The position numbers and the translations under genes were made by a program. From positions 92,047,845 through 92,111,844 of the forward strand of contig CP136061.1 in the NCBI GenBank assembly GCA_032622095.1: a stretch of DNA of 64,000 bases, read 5' to 3'. Positions 12,262-24,141 of the stretch are shown in pieces. The stretch comes from Siphonodentalium dalli. Taxonomy: Eukaryota; Mollusca; Scaphopoda; Gadilida; Siphonodentaliidae. How positions within the stretch are numbered: position 1 is the first letter of the stretch; every line of letters starts with the position of its first letter. The notes beneath the pieces were generated by a model. That model made no database searches. It was given only the letters and a program-made list of their open reading frames with translations, and was not told the origin of the DNA.

Positions 12262-12465
12262 TTTAAAGACATATTATGGACTTGTTCGAGTTCGTGAAAC
12301 TGATAAGTTAGTATTCAGGCGTTATGCCAACCTGGAGAATATAGCATTCTACTAACATCGCCAAAAATTTCAAAGAAATCGACCGTACCACTCAATAGAA
12401 AACATCGTCAAAACTACGCTCAATTGTAAATATTTACATCTGGATTCGGGACGCAACAATCGGCG
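12262..12465 (+). repeat. Dispersed repeat, inverted copy at 36395-36587
   Basis: This stretch (TAAAGACATATTATGGAC ... CATCGCCAAAAATTTC ... GATTCGGGACGCAAC) reappears as reverse complement at 36395-36587, with several long matching runs separated by small changes. A shorter relative of one end is seen near 39404. No coding potential. Confidence 0.7.
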
Positions 12466-13975
12466 ACAAACACAAATGATTTCGTCATCCAGAGTCAATG
12501 CATTTACTTAATATACCAGAATGACGGTGTGTGTTGGCAATTTGGATAACTATTCGTAAACAGAACAACTTTGAGCTAGATTATTCTCCATTTCTATTGG
12601 ATCACCATATCGGAGTGTTCCACATCACTTTAACAGTTGATGTTTACATAACATTGGTCTCATCACACGGCAACGCATTATATTTTTTATGATGGAAATA
12701 ACAGTCCAATAATTTTATTGAACTGCAGGCATGACATGCATTAAATCAAGACCAATTAAGTTCCATTTCGTGATTTTCAGAAATGAATATTGATATATAA
12801 AGTGCAACTTGAAAACAGCTCTACTTTTACAGATGTTATTGATACCTCTAAACAATGAAATGCCATACAAGTAAAGCAAATTGGGTTATAAGTTCTAATG
12901 TGTAGATGGTTCTATCGCCTGTAACTAATTTCAAGAAGACGTGCAAGACCATTTGAAATAGCAGAACATGCGCCTGACGCGTATGGGAATATTTCAATTT
13001 AGTCAAGTTATGAAATGCAGAGAGGCATCTAGAAATTGAACTACATGTACGTGCATTTCTTTTAGCAGGTTTGGTCGTTGTTATAATGGTAAAGTGTTCG
13101 CTGAATTTAATAATCATTGTTAGCAAGTGACTATTTCCCGCCCGAAATGGCGCACAAAGATGGCCACGTTAAGTAACGAATGGAAAATGCCGTTCATTTT
13201 CCCATAACAGTATACGTGTACGTGACCAAATATCACAATGCACAGGCGTCTGGTAACTTTGTTTATTATTATCATTTTGTATTATATATTAGAATGGTCC
13301 CATGTTTTCGATAAGTTGGGATAACTTATCAAAATTTTGTGTTTGAAGTATCTAAACATGGGGTTAGAGAAAACATGAGTCAATATACTTATGTGTCATC
13401 TAATTGAATTAGTTTTCACCATATAATATGATATTCCGGTCATTATATAGTTAAGGTTTCCCTAAATAAGTCCAATGAATGGATTCATTTCGGACCTTAA
13501 CGCCTGAATAGGGGAGAAATATTGAATTAAACCAGACTTCCAACCAATAGTATGTAACATGACAGTCCGAAACGAGGTGTGACATATAATGACTTCCTTT
13601 CAGGGAATAAATTAACAACCTACAATAGAATACTTGTACCAAAGACACAAGCAATACTGCAACTATAATTCCGACATAACAGATGCATTCACAGTGTAAT
13701 TATTTGAGTTTGATATCAATTGAAAACCAGTGATTATGAACAAAACTAATCTAACCCAACAATATAACACAACAATTGAACCCAGCTCTTGTATTTTACC
13801 CAACAATTACCCCAACTGTGGATAACCGAACAATTTACACTAAACTTTATATTTTGAGTGTATACATTATAATTATATATTTAAATCGAACATACAACGT
13901 AGCTCTCGAATCATCTATAATAATATGCGAACTTTCGTAAGAATCTATTATATATTTTGGAACTTCTGTATGTCT
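12466..13975. other. Intron 1 sequence, no feature seen
   Basis: AT-rich intronic sequence. Open frames on the minus strand (for example 12848-13126 and 13451-13654) have no recognisable motif. Confidence 0.45.
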
Positions 13976-14021
13976 GTCTGTATGTATGTATGTATGTATG
14001 TATGTATGTATGTATGTATGT
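13970..14021 (+). repeat. (TATG)n microsatellite
   Basis: TGTCTGTCTG leads into about ten uninterrupted TATG units. It lies in intron 1. Confidence 0.9.
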
Positions 14022-15061
14022 GTCTTATAGACTCGAAAACTGCTCGATCAATCCGACTCAAATTTGGTACGTAGGCCTACTTTGATCTCGGGAACAATAT
14101 GGGCGGGTTCAATTTCACGTGTGACCGTGCCATTGACCTTGACCTTCACCTCGCTTATACACGCTCATATAGGCATATGTCTGGACTGAACGAACACTAG
14201 TTTTATTCTTTCTCCTAATACACAAAGAAATCCCTAAATAATGTATGCACTCGAAATCCCTAAATCAGCTAGTTAACTAATAATTGTATTCTCGCCCCAG
14301 CGGCCATCTTGTTCGCCATTATCAATGGTCACCTCTTTTGTAACGTTCGGTATCACAGAGGTTGTTTATAATGGTTACGATGAACAACTTGCGTCAAATG
14401 TCACTAAGACTCCAAAATAGATTGCAATTTACCAAAATGAATTAAAACGCCGCGTCCCGACAGCCACAAATATGTGCCATTAATAGCCCATGGACATATT
14501 TTTTAACTGTTTGAAAAACATTGTTTTGAGTAATGTTAAAACAATTTCAGTATTATATTTATAGATTTTACGCTAGGTCCCCACCAAACTATTGTCGATT
14601 CAGCAAAATTCGATTAAATAGTAAATTCACCATCGAATTAGGTAAAGAATAATGACTGAGTGGAGTGTCTGAGGCCAAGTAATCACCAGGTGATATTTGT
14701 GTCTCAGACACACATGGCTATTATATGACTTAAATCCCACATCACAAAGCACGTGTATCACATATGAGTCGTAGATGGGTATTCGGACACAAAGTGTGAC
14801 GAACACAGTCGTCTTTCGAATACTTAGTAATGGCTAATCTGACTGCCTATTTACCCAATTTGCTGAACGGTCATTGAAATCTGCCATCCGATTGGTTTGG
14901 TCGCTCTGACTCGATAGTTATCGACAATGGATCGGGTAACACAATCAGCAGTTTGTCGGTTTCAGCTTATTACAAGTTAACGTTAATCAGGCAAACGTAA
15001 CGTATTGTCCGTTAGGTTATAATCATGGTCGGGTTTCTACCATTTATAATTCAGACTCGCA
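14022..15061. other. Intron 1 sequence, no feature seen
   Basis: No coding exon signature, strong palindrome or tandem repeat seen between the microsatellite and the minisatellite. Confidence 0.45.
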
Positions 15062-15932
15062 AAGTTAAGAGAGCCATGTTATTGTAGTTTGTCGCTGCGA
15101 TAAGTTAAGAGAGACATGTTATTGTAGTTTGTCGCTGTGATAAGTTAAGAGAGCCATGCTATTGTAGTTTGTCGCTGCGATAAGGTAAGAGAGCCATGCT
15201 ATTGTAGTTTGTCGCTGTGATAAGTTAAGAGAGCCATTCTATTGTAGTTTGTCGCTGTGATAAGTTAAGAGAGCCATGCTATTGTAGTTTGTCGCTGCGA
15301 TAAGTTAAGAGAGCCATTCTATTGTAGTTTGTCGCTGCGATAAGGTAAGAGATCCATGCTATTGTAGTTTGTCGCTGCGATAAGGTAAGAGAGCCATGCT
15401 ATTGTAGTTTGTCGCTGTGATACGTTAAGAGAGCCATGCTATTGTAGTTTGTCGCTGCGATAAGGTAAGAGAGCCATGCTATTGTAGTTTGTCGCTGCGA
15501 TAAGGTAAGAGAGCCATGCTATTGTAGTTTGTCGCTGTGATAAGTTAAGAGAGCCATGCTATTGTAGTTTGTCGATGTGACAAGTTAAGAGAGCCATACT
15601 ATTGTAGCTTGTCGCTGTGATGTTAGGGTTAGGGTTAGGATTAAGAGAGCCATGCTATTGTAGTGTGTCGCTGTGATGTTAGGGTTAGGATTAAGAGAGC
15701 CATGCTATTGTAGTTTGTCGCTGTGATAAGTTAAGAGAGCCATGCTATTGTAGTTTGTCTCTGTGATGTTAGGGATAGGGTTAGGATTAAGAGAGCCATG
15801 CTATTATAGTTTGTCGCTGTGATGTTAGGGTTAGGGTTAGGATTAAGAGAGCCATGCTATTGTAGTTTGTCGCTGTGATGTTAGGGTTAGGGTTAGGATT
15901 AAGAGAGCTATGCTATTGTAGTTTGTCGCTGC
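15062..15932 (+). repeat. 40-bp minisatellite with TTAGGG-bearing units
   Basis: The unit is about 40 bp, of the form TTAAGAGAGCCATGCTATTG + TAGTTTGTCGCTGTGATAAG. It repeats head to tail from 15062 to about 15600 (roughly 13 units) with only point differences (GCT/GTT/ACT, TGT/TGC). From about 15618 most junctions contain GATGTTAGGGTTAGGGTTAGGATTAA variants in place of GATAAGTTAA, giving longer units with one to three TTAGGG-like motifs. The array ends near 15932. It is in intron 1 of the lectin gene. Confidence 0.92.
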
Positions 15933-17927
15933 GATGTGGATTTACGACTCTACATGTGAGATGTTTTTCCATTTGTATGTGATTCAGCCTTTTTTCGTAT
16001 GTGATTTAATTGTCAATCGTTATTTGTAAACGAATACCAACTTAATTCCAATAACCATCACTTGGTAATATATGGACGTGGTTACACGTTTTTCGTTTTG
16101 GTAGAGTCTGAATCTTCGAAATTTTAACTGCACCAGACCCACAATCAATACCATTCAGGTCAAATTCCAATTGTGGAACATTTCGTTTGGCACACTGTTC
16201 TTCAACTGGATTCCTTGTTTTTCTATATATTTTGTTTTCTGTTTTGCCTGTTCATTTTATGTTTGTTGTTGAATGTGTTTCAATTTTTTCATCCTGAAAT
16301 CCACAATTATCGTTATTCAAATACTATTATTCGTATATATCTTTTCGTGTATCTTGTTTGAATACATGTACGCCCTGTCAATAACTCGCAGCCATATTGG
16401 ATCAACCAAGCCCGGTTCCGTGGTTTTATTGCTATACATGTCAAAGTTCTGGAGTAAATTTCCATATGAATAGTCAAATGATCAATATATGTAAATGCTA
16501 CTCCATTTCCGTATATGGAAGTCATGAATATTCAAAAGCTCCGTATATGTAATGCTACTCCAATACTTCGACCCGTTGCACTAGAACCATGGGGATGGGA
16601 CTTGGTTGTTCAAACTTATCATACTTGGCGATCATATTGCTATGCACGAACCTTCTTCTTTTTGTGCATAGCAATCAACATGTTGTACTTAAATTTTGAC
16701 GTGGACATGTAGTTACTGCACTTTCCATTTAAACTAAATCGAAACTGAAAAATTTGATTTAGGCTGTAATTTGTACAACTGGTATACTTCAAGCTTTAAA
16801 ATTGTTGGATATTTCTAGCCTGACATCCGCTATGGTGGTATGTTCACCAAATGTAAGACAGATTTTAATTTGAACAAATTATTATTATTTTTACAACTGA
16901 TGTGTCATTGCAATCATGAAATGTCCAACTGTTGAACATTTTGATCAAAGTTTCGAATATAACCATCTCAATCCCCTGTCCGCGATATAACATTTTTTGG
17001 CAATTTTGGAATTTATTTTGGTGTGATTCTTCCCTTTCGATATCGCTAAAGGATTCACCTCCTGCATGCCGTTCGCCAACTGGAAGATATCGATAAGCTG
17101 TTTCCGTCCCTGGTGAAGTATTCCTGCTAATTTGTTATCAAGCTGGTGGGTCCTGCTGAATTTCTATGATGATTTATATGATAGGAAAAACTTATGCTGT
17201 TAAGTAAAATGTATTGCTATTTTTTGTAAAGTTGTAATTTTTCGGTCTTTGACTGATCCTATTTGAGAAAAGTTAGAGTGTGCATGAATTTGTCGATGTA
17301 ATTTTGGAATGAAGTGTGAAATGTTGATAAATACATGCACGATATACTGACATACAGGCTCCATGTACAATATCTGTTTTTAATGTTTTGTAAGATACTG
17401 GTTTTCTCCATTCATTCCGATTAGCTACAAACCTTGAAAATGACAACTTAACAACAGAACGGTATATTTTCAAAACACCATGACTTTGCTCTACCAGCAT
17501 CATAGTAATTCAACAGGACCCACCAGCACTACCACTTAACCAGGTGTGTTTTTGATTTCAGAGGTGGTCATTATTTTCTTGTCATTATCTAGATAATGCA
17601 CAGTTGAGCTAAGAATGACTCGCAAAATAATTACCACCACGACCAGTTAACACCTTGGCGTCTTCCGTGAAATTGGTCGAATTAATATTCAAGAGACAAC
17701 AAAAGGGAGACGCTCAAGTGGGTTTTAAATACTGCACAAATTATTTGCCCATATTGCAGCAACAAGATTAGAAACATTATAAAATTATCGCTGTCGAGGC
17801 TTGAAGCATTTTAGTCATAGTGTTGTACATGTGAGCACTGTCCAATTAGTACACTCCTTTGACATTTTGTACTGGATCTAATGTGCTACTTGATATAGTC
17901 AGTGTTCTACACGTTCATACATTATAG
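15933..17927. other. Intron 1, last part
   Basis: AT-rich, with no coding exon recognised. The acceptor is ACATTATAG at 17919-17927. A related pair of short motifs (ATATGTAAATGCTACTCCA / GTATATGTAATGCTACTCC) occurs near 16485-16560. Confidence 0.45.
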
Positions 17928-18104
17928 AGCTGACATGTGATCCGAACCAGTACGAGGTTGGAGGAAGGTGCATGATGTTTGATGCCGGGCCGGTCACGTG
18001 GTATGGAGCACGTGCCGCATGTGGTGTGATTGGAGGCAAACTGGCAGTCGTTGATAGCAACACGACATTGAATGCACCCCGGGAAATCATAATGGAGAAA
18101 GAGG
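17928..18104 (+). CDS. PAN/apple-like + C-type lectin protein, exon 2
   Basis: Begins with AG, completing the Glu codon from exon 1, and encodes residues 103-161: LTCDPNQYEVGGRCMMF, then TWYGARAACGVIGGKLAVVD. This is the amino-terminal half of a C-type lectin-like domain of the long form. The extra N-terminal cysteine pair (TC...RC), the WxxA helix and the first conserved Cys with GGKLA are all in register. It ends GAGG|GTGAGT with one base left over, again phase 1. No stop interrupts the frame. The usual phase-1 junctions of extracellular modules are kept, which supports a working gene. Confidence 0.88.
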
Positions 18105-18362
18105 GTGAGTTTATAACAGCATCAAATTAACAGCAGAAACAATGTTGCCCTTGTTATCGGTCAACAGTTTTACTGTACACCTGGTATTACTCACACCCGA
18201 CCCACCTGTACATATCATAGGCTTCAAGCATAAATTTGTTAGGCTAACTTCCAGCATTGTATCGATAGCATAGGCACCCTATATGTGTCAGTAACAGCAG
18301 ATCCCATGCAGCTAATACCGCTAACAATAACTCTAATTGAAGATTCTAAAACAGTATTATTT
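18105..18362 (+). other. Intron 2, first part
   Basis: Intron 2 spans 18105-23624 (GTGAGT...TTTTAG). The first 250 bases show no feature. The rest is mostly repeats, listed separately. Confidence 0.55.
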
Positions 18363-18364
18363 TT

Positions 18365-18875
18365 ATCCAGAAAGGTGTCTCTTCATATATAGACATGCAT
18401 GTCATTCCATAAAAGTAGAATTTCTCAAGAGGATTCTACTCGCCTCCCATGTTAGTATACCCGCTAAAACCCATTCCCGCCAACTCTGCTAAGTCTATTT
18501 ACAATAGTGATCCAGAAAGTTGTCTTTTTGTGATGTACATCTGCCGACATGCCCGTTACTTCCTAAAAGTTGTACTTGTACAGACCACATATGTCATCAA
18601 ATTGTCACCCTCTTAAACATTTAAGATTTCCGCGTCCCTTGTCGCTCCATTGAATGTATGTTTAGTTTTAATATTGATCCAGACAGTTGCCCATTTGTGT
18701 TGTTCATCTGTAGACATGCATACGATTCCATAAAAGTGGAATTTGTCAAAGACACTTCCACTCGCTATCCCCGTACCGGCCCATCCTGCGAAGTGTGTTT
18801 ACAAAATTGATCCAAAAAGTTGTCTCTTTATGATGTCCATCTGCCGACATGTCCGATACTTCGCAAAAGTTACTG
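18365..18875 (+). repeat. About 300-bp direct repeat, two diverged copies
   Basis: Motifs recur in the same order: GATCCAGA(A/C)AG, AGACATGCAT, ATTCCATAAAAGT(A/G)GAATT, then GTTGTCT and ATCTGCCGACATG. Copy one covers about 18365-18575 and copy two about 18675-18870. They lie in intron 2 and show no coding signal. Confidence 0.7.
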
Positions 18876-18904
18876 TTAATGAAATAACTGGCACAGTTAG
18901 AGTT

Positions 18905-18942
18905 CGCCGTCCGTCCGTCCGTCCGCCCGTGCGTCCGCACTA
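18905..18942 (+). repeat. CCGT-rich short tandem repeat
   Basis: GTCCGTCCGTCCGTCC with CCGCCC/GCGT interruptions. A similar CCGT tract sits in a repeat at 42060-42083, so it may belong to a dispersed element. Confidence 0.8.
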
Positions 18943-19014
18943 ACCAGAGAGTACTTGTGGGGTGCGATGAATTTAACATGAATTTAACATGCCTTTCTTC
19001 TAATTGTTTTATTT

Positions 19015-19142
19015 ACAAACCATCTCCGTTATTTCGTTAATATAATATTTCTCAGAATATGTAATATATCTGAAATAAACATTTAGAAAAAAAAGATATT
19101 CAAAAAAGAGGATATATTAACGAAATAACGGAGATTGTTTAG
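19015..19142. repeat. Hairpin MITE, about 130 bp
   Basis: ATCTCCGTTATTTCGTTAAT near the left end is matched by ATTAACGAAATAACGGAGAT near the right end, with an AT-rich centre. It lies in intron 2. Confidence 0.75.
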
Positions 19143-19439
19143 AAACAGTTTATAACACCACAAATGATCAATTTCGTCCCCTGTAAGTCGAATTCTACAC
19201 TAGGGTGGGTGGGTTTGGGGGAGGTTTGGGGCCGCTCTTTAAAAATACGCTCTTTAAAAAATCGTCAGTTGTGGGTTGCACCCCACAAATTACTCAAACA
19301 AAAGATCGCAACCCACAAGTATTATCTGACCAGTGCGGTCACCCCACAACTATACTCTGACCAGTACGGACTTGCGTGTGTGTTTGCTTCGTCCGTCAAT
19401 AATTTCCGTTAGCACACCCTACAGGCCACACCACTCATC

Positions 19440-19815
19440 CGATCGTTTCAAAGCTCCACACGGATCTTCGGGGTAACCTCTAGATGGGAGCCATTCATTT
19501 TATCCGACTGTAAAACGTTCATAAAACACATGGCTGTCAGCTGCCATCTTGGATTTCACAGTTGAATCTATCGGCACGCCCTGTAGCCCACATGTATGTG
19601 ATAATTGTTTCGAAAATTAATAGGCATGCGTAGGGTCATCTCTAGATGGGAGCTATCGAATTTGAATGATTTTAAATGAACAACATGGCCGTCGACTAAA
19701 TCCTTTGTCACACCTTACAGACAACATCCCTCATCCAATCGCCCCCAAACTTCATATGAATGCATGCTCGTGGTGACCACTAGGTGGAAGCCATCGAATT
19801 CATCTGAATTTAGCA
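19440..19815 (+). repeat. Repeat family CTCTAGATGGGAGCC, first locus
   Basis: Related units of about 140-170 bp follow each other. Each has a marker near CTCTAGATGGGAGC (about 19471, 19637 and a diverged one at 19775), CCATCTTGGATTTCAC, and CCTGTAGCCCAC-like segments. The same motifs occur at 24780-25340. They are not coding. Confidence 0.7.
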
Positions 19816-20289
19816 GGGGGGTTCCGGGTACGTATGCCGGGTGGGCGGGTGGTCGATGGGATCAACAATTTTTTCCGCAACTTAAAATGTTTTTTCCTGC
19901 AAGTCATTTAGACTGTTTTTTTGCAATGAGTTTTGCTTAAAACACCCTAGAATGTCCATATTAACATAAATAAAAACTTTCGTGATGATCAGACATACAG
20001 CATAGCATGTAGCCCATGCTAATGGATTGGATTTTGAAATCCAAGATGGCCGCTGGCAGCCATGTTTTTTTTGGCCGAATGACCCCAAAATGACTCGTTC
20101 CTATTTACATGTCAATGTTAACATCTGTGACAAATAGTATGCACATAACTTCATATACAGCTGTTTACAGTGAATTTCAACTCGCAAATCTGTTTTAGTG
20201 TCAAAATGGGGGTGGGTGTCCAAAAAGGTCGGGAAAAAACTGTCGAAAACGGAAAAAAATTTGGACGCGGAGGTGAATGGGTCCCAACA
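19816..20289. other. Intron 2 sequence, no distinct feature
   Basis: G-rich and AT-rich patches. AAATCCAAGATGGCCGC near 20037 resembles, in inverted orientation, the CCATCTTGGATTT motif of the neighbouring repeat family. Nothing else is supported. Confidence 0.4.
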
Positions 20290-21640
20290 AGGGTCGAAAG
20301 GAAAAACTCATTGAGAGGCATTCGGGAACTATCTTGTCCATAACAGAGGTGTGTTTCCTGATAATACTAGCATTGGTGCGCACCCTTAGTTCAAATTGAG
20401 AGTATATCATATGAGTTCGTGGTATGTTAAAGACATCAATTGGGATAGTGAGGGACATCAAAACATAAAAGATTCACATTTCTAATTTGCCAGCCGCTTT
20501 ATGTAAAGTGCCCCAGGTTTCGGGGGAACCAAACCACTCATATCATTTGATAATTGTCTGATGGCATTACCTTTCATTCACATACACAGCTAATTTTAAG
20601 AGCATATACCTTCAGATCATGGTGTGTTCGAGAGTTCATATGAGGTCAGTGGTCCCCCGAAACAGTGAGAATTCGCCCAGATATGTCCCAGACATTTGGG
20701 AACCAACCCATCCATGAAATGTATTAAGTGTATTTCCTTATATTATTACCATTTGTCTTCACCCTCGTTTAATATTGGGAGCATATTACTTCAGTTCAAG
20801 TATATTCAAGACTTTGATTGGGGTAGGGGCTCAAAACTAATTTTACTTTCGTATCTGTCAGCCGCGTTATTGTAAAGTGCCCTGTGATTTCCGGAACAAA
20901 ATTACCCATATGCATTGTGTATTCCATGATAACGCTACCTTTCGTCCACACTGTCAGTTAGTATTAAGAGTTTCAATGTCGGGTGTGTTCAAGAGTTTAT
21001 ATGGGTTAAGGGGTCCCACAAAACAAAACAAATATTCGCCTTTGCATGTAATTTGCCATCCACTTTGTGTAAAGTGCCAAAGGCTTTCGGGAAGCAAATA
21101 CATAAACATTGTGTATGTCCTGATACCACTAGCCTAGTTTTATCTACGTCCTCGTCCAATGTTGAGAGCATTCCTTTCAGCTCGAGTTGTGCTCAACTGT
21201 AACACTTCAATTGTGTTGGGGGTCCTCAATTCATCAAATTCGTCTTTCTAATGTACCAGCCGCTTTGTGTAAAGCGACACAGGCTTTCCGGACACAAGCC
21301 ACTCATATGAATTATGTATTCACTGATAGAACTACCTTCCGTTCAGACTCTCGGTTAATATTGAGAACATATCGATTCAGTTCCTGTTGTGTTCAAGATT
21401 TTAAATCGGGTAGAGTGTTTTCGAAAAAAAATTAAAATAATCGCCTTTCCTATTCATCGTTTTGTAAAGTGCCACATTATCTCGGGAACCAACCAATCCA
21501 TAAACATTGTGCATTGCCCTATATAACTATCCTTTGTCTACACTTTCGGTTAATATTGATGTTATACTTTCAGTTCGTGGTGTGTTCAATTCTTCTAATA
21601 GTGTAGGGAGACATTGAGACATAGAACATGTTTGAGCTAA
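20290..21640 (+). repeat. Diverged tandem array, about 200-bp unit
   Basis: A marker of the form CAGCCGCTTTGTGTAAAGTGCC recurs at about 20493, 20859, 21058, 21257 and 21456, followed each time by GGGAACCAA, a CATTGTGTAT segment, ACTACCTTTCGTCCACAC and TTAATATTGAGAGCATAT. Spacing is near 200 bp, and one unit near 20690 has lost part of the marker. About six to seven units are present, well diverged, so the array is old. It fills the middle of intron 2. Confidence 0.8.
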
Positions 21641-22340
21641 CGATTTTCACCTTGGTCATAATATTTTATGAAATATAAAACACAATATCCATGTTTTTGC
21701 ATAGCGTGGTCGATTTAGATGGACACTAACAAACACTATGGCAGCAACAATGATTTTGTTCTGTGTATGTTAGTCTATATTATGTGTCGTCTATAACAAA
21801 TATTTAAGTTCTACAAAGTCGCTACATATTAATATAAAATTACATGCATGTTATAAATAAAATGTGTTGTTGTAACTGGGGGGTTGGAAGCATGAGCACA
21901 TATTTAGACACTCTCGCGGTGTATACGGATCCGGTTGTCATCACATGATCATAATTTAGTCCCATTTGAATAATGTTAAAAAGTGTGTGTTGTCTTTATC
22001 ATAAATATGTATGTTTCGATCAAAACGTGTCGTGTGAGCGGTAGCTATAATCCAATATATCGCGAATCGTTCAAACTTTCTGTCAAATTCTTCATGCATG
22101 TTATATCCAGATAACTAGATAGCGCTATGCATTATATAGTTGTTACAAATGTTGTTTATAACAAATATTTTGCTATTACAAATTACCTGTTATCAATAAC
22201 ATATGTTGTTGTTGTTGTAACTGTGGTCTAGAAGGCTGAGCATATCTGCAATCAATTAAACGGTATCTCTGGACCAACCTTTCAGTACACAATTCATATT
22301 GGATCCCATTAAAATAAATTAGAAAATGTTGTAAAATCGT
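21641..22340. other. Intron 2 sequence, no distinct feature
   Basis: AT-rich. Two loosely similar stretches (TTGTTGTAACTGNGGN near 21866 and 22215, each followed by GAGCA and a CATATTGGATCCCATT-like run) may be an old direct duplication. No exon is recognised. Confidence 0.4.
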
Positions 22341-22354
22341 TATCAAAAATGTCT

Positions 22355-22405
22355 ATTTTTATCTACCCTTCCCCAAAACGTGTTTTGGGAGGGGTAGATA
22401 AAATC
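22355..22405. repeat. Short hairpin
   Basis: TTTTATCTACCCTTCCCCAAAACG is followed at once by its near-complement ending GGGGTAGATAAAA. The stem is about 24 bp with almost no loop. Confidence 0.75.
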
Positions 22406-23416
22406 TAGTATCTCACAAACCATTCAAAATTTATGTTAACTTCTTTCTATATATGCTTATCAGGTAACTACTACACCATATTGATTAACTATTTCGACAT
22501 TATCGCAATATTCGTTTGATTGATAATGTTTGAACAAAAATATTTCGGTGAAAAAGATCGATTTGACTATGATCATCACCGATACCGTTATGTTTACTAT
22601 CATTTTCGTTTACACAATATATTTCTCCTTAAAAACATTGGTTTCAACTCGTTCTATAATGGGTAGGGGTATCCGACCGCTTTTGGTGTTTGACCGCCGT
22701 TTGACCACCGCACTAATATGGCCCTGCGGGTTGACCGCTGGTATTACTTACATATTTAAATTTTCCGCGTTCCCTATTGCTCCATTGACTGTAAGGTATG
22801 AAATTTGAGCTACAGTGTCGTTGACACTTTCATTGTTATTGATATTAGCTGTATATGGTTTTCTAGTACGAACAGCAGTCAGCAATAAAATAGGCTAGAA
22901 GACACATTACTCGAGGGATTTTTGGTATGCACATTTAAGGTGATAATAAATTGAGTAAATAATTAACCTTGGGGGGGGGGGGGGGGGGTCAAAATGTAAA
23001 TCTCGGTTATGAAGCTACAAAGCTATTAAAGATGCCTAATCCGAATTAACGCTCCTAAATTACTATTTCTTTGGCTTCGGTGGTAAACAAAATATTTGAT
23101 TCGAGTTTTTCCATCAAAGCCCAGAGTGATCTATATCAATTTTTGAAATTTGTTATTTATCGAGATGTGCAATTATTTGTGGCCCAGACAAACGTCGTCA
23201 AACAGGCAGTCTCGGAATGAATATGGATATCACTCTAAAATCAACTGGTAATACAGACAAATTTCGTGATACTCAAGTGATAAGACGGCCATATGTCTTT
23301 GAACAAAATATTGATAAATAACACGTTTTGCGAAATTTGATACCATAGTTAAACGAGGTTAGCATTATTTTCTTGCAATTAATCGATTCTGATAACTAAA
23401 GCGTATTGTAAAGAAA

Positions 23417-23447
<31 letters not shown>

Positions 23448-23624
23448 TGTTGTTTTCATATTGATGATATGGGGACAGTCTGTTCTGATTGAGTATCATT
23501 AAACAGAACGGAATGAAAATGTATAACTGAAAGGTGCTTCTGTTTGTCCAAGGATTTGTTTTATTTCATACTGAGCTGCATACTTATTACCCGCAGTCAG
23601 ACAGCCTTTAGTTTTTCGTTTTAG
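22406..23624. other. Intron 2, last part
   Basis: Contains an 18-base G run (22971-22988) and a (GTT)n tract (about 23417-23444). No exon recognised. The acceptor is TCGTTTTAG at 23616-23624. Confidence 0.5.
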
Positions 23625-23860
23625 CACATGACTCAAGCTACAGAAAAGTCTGGATTGACGGCAGTGCCGACCGTCTCGGGGGCGGAGGGAGCTGGGTCAG
23701 CTGGGACGGGGGTAACCTCGCCTGGACGAGTTGGGGATTGGGACAACCAGATGGATCCTCTATGGTGATTTTCTATTGCATGATATTCGCAAAATCCTAC
23801 AACTTTCACCCGAATGAAAGAGACTGCGAGAAGAGCCAAGCTTACATCTGCGAGCTATAG
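23625..23860 (+). CDS. PAN/apple-like + C-type lectin protein, exon 3
   Basis: Begins with CA, completing an Ala codon with the G left from exon 2, and runs to TAG at 23858-23860 (residues 162-239). It encodes the second half of the lectin-like domain: VWIDGSA, GSWVSWDGG, WTSWGLGQPDG, then the conserved cysteines in FYCMIF, ERDCEK and AYICEL. The long-loop QPD triplet is the galactose-type calcium/sugar motif. The partner WND motif expected before the third cysteine is replaced by HPN (FHPNERDC), so calcium-dependent sugar binding is uncertain. All six long-form cysteines are present. A family of secreted PAN+CTLD proteins is common in molluscs. Confidence 0.9.
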
Positions 23861-23966
23861 AGGACAAAGCAATGGATTGGGTCTAATGACACAACAAAAA
23901 TAATTCACTATTCATGAAAATGTCACACTATATTGCAAGGGCCACAAAACAAAGTACAGTCATGCC

Positions 23967-24141
23967 CTAAATAATCGACTCCTTAACCACAGCATAATTA
24001 TGGGTAACTTTTCAGGATTTAGTCGGAAATATGACATGTTGCTCTCGGGGAGCCTTCCGATGAATGGCCACAAGCCATATTTCGACTAAATCCTGAAAAG
24101 TTACCCATAATTATGCTGTGGTTAAGGAGTGAATTACTTAG
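23967..24141. mobile_element. Nearly perfect palindromic MITE
   Basis: ACTCCTTAACCACAGCATAA at 23978 is exactly complemented by the end of the right arm at 24130. The arms continue through GGGTAACTTTTCAGGATTTA with almost no mismatch over about 55 bp, around a 45-bp centre. High arm identity suggests recent insertion or recent correction. It lies about 110 bp after the lectin stop codon. Confidence 0.85.

Noticed and set aside
15600-15932. True telomere or chromosome end
   Set aside because: TTAGGG runs are only one to three units long, embedded in a minisatellite and inside a gene intron, so they are interstitial.
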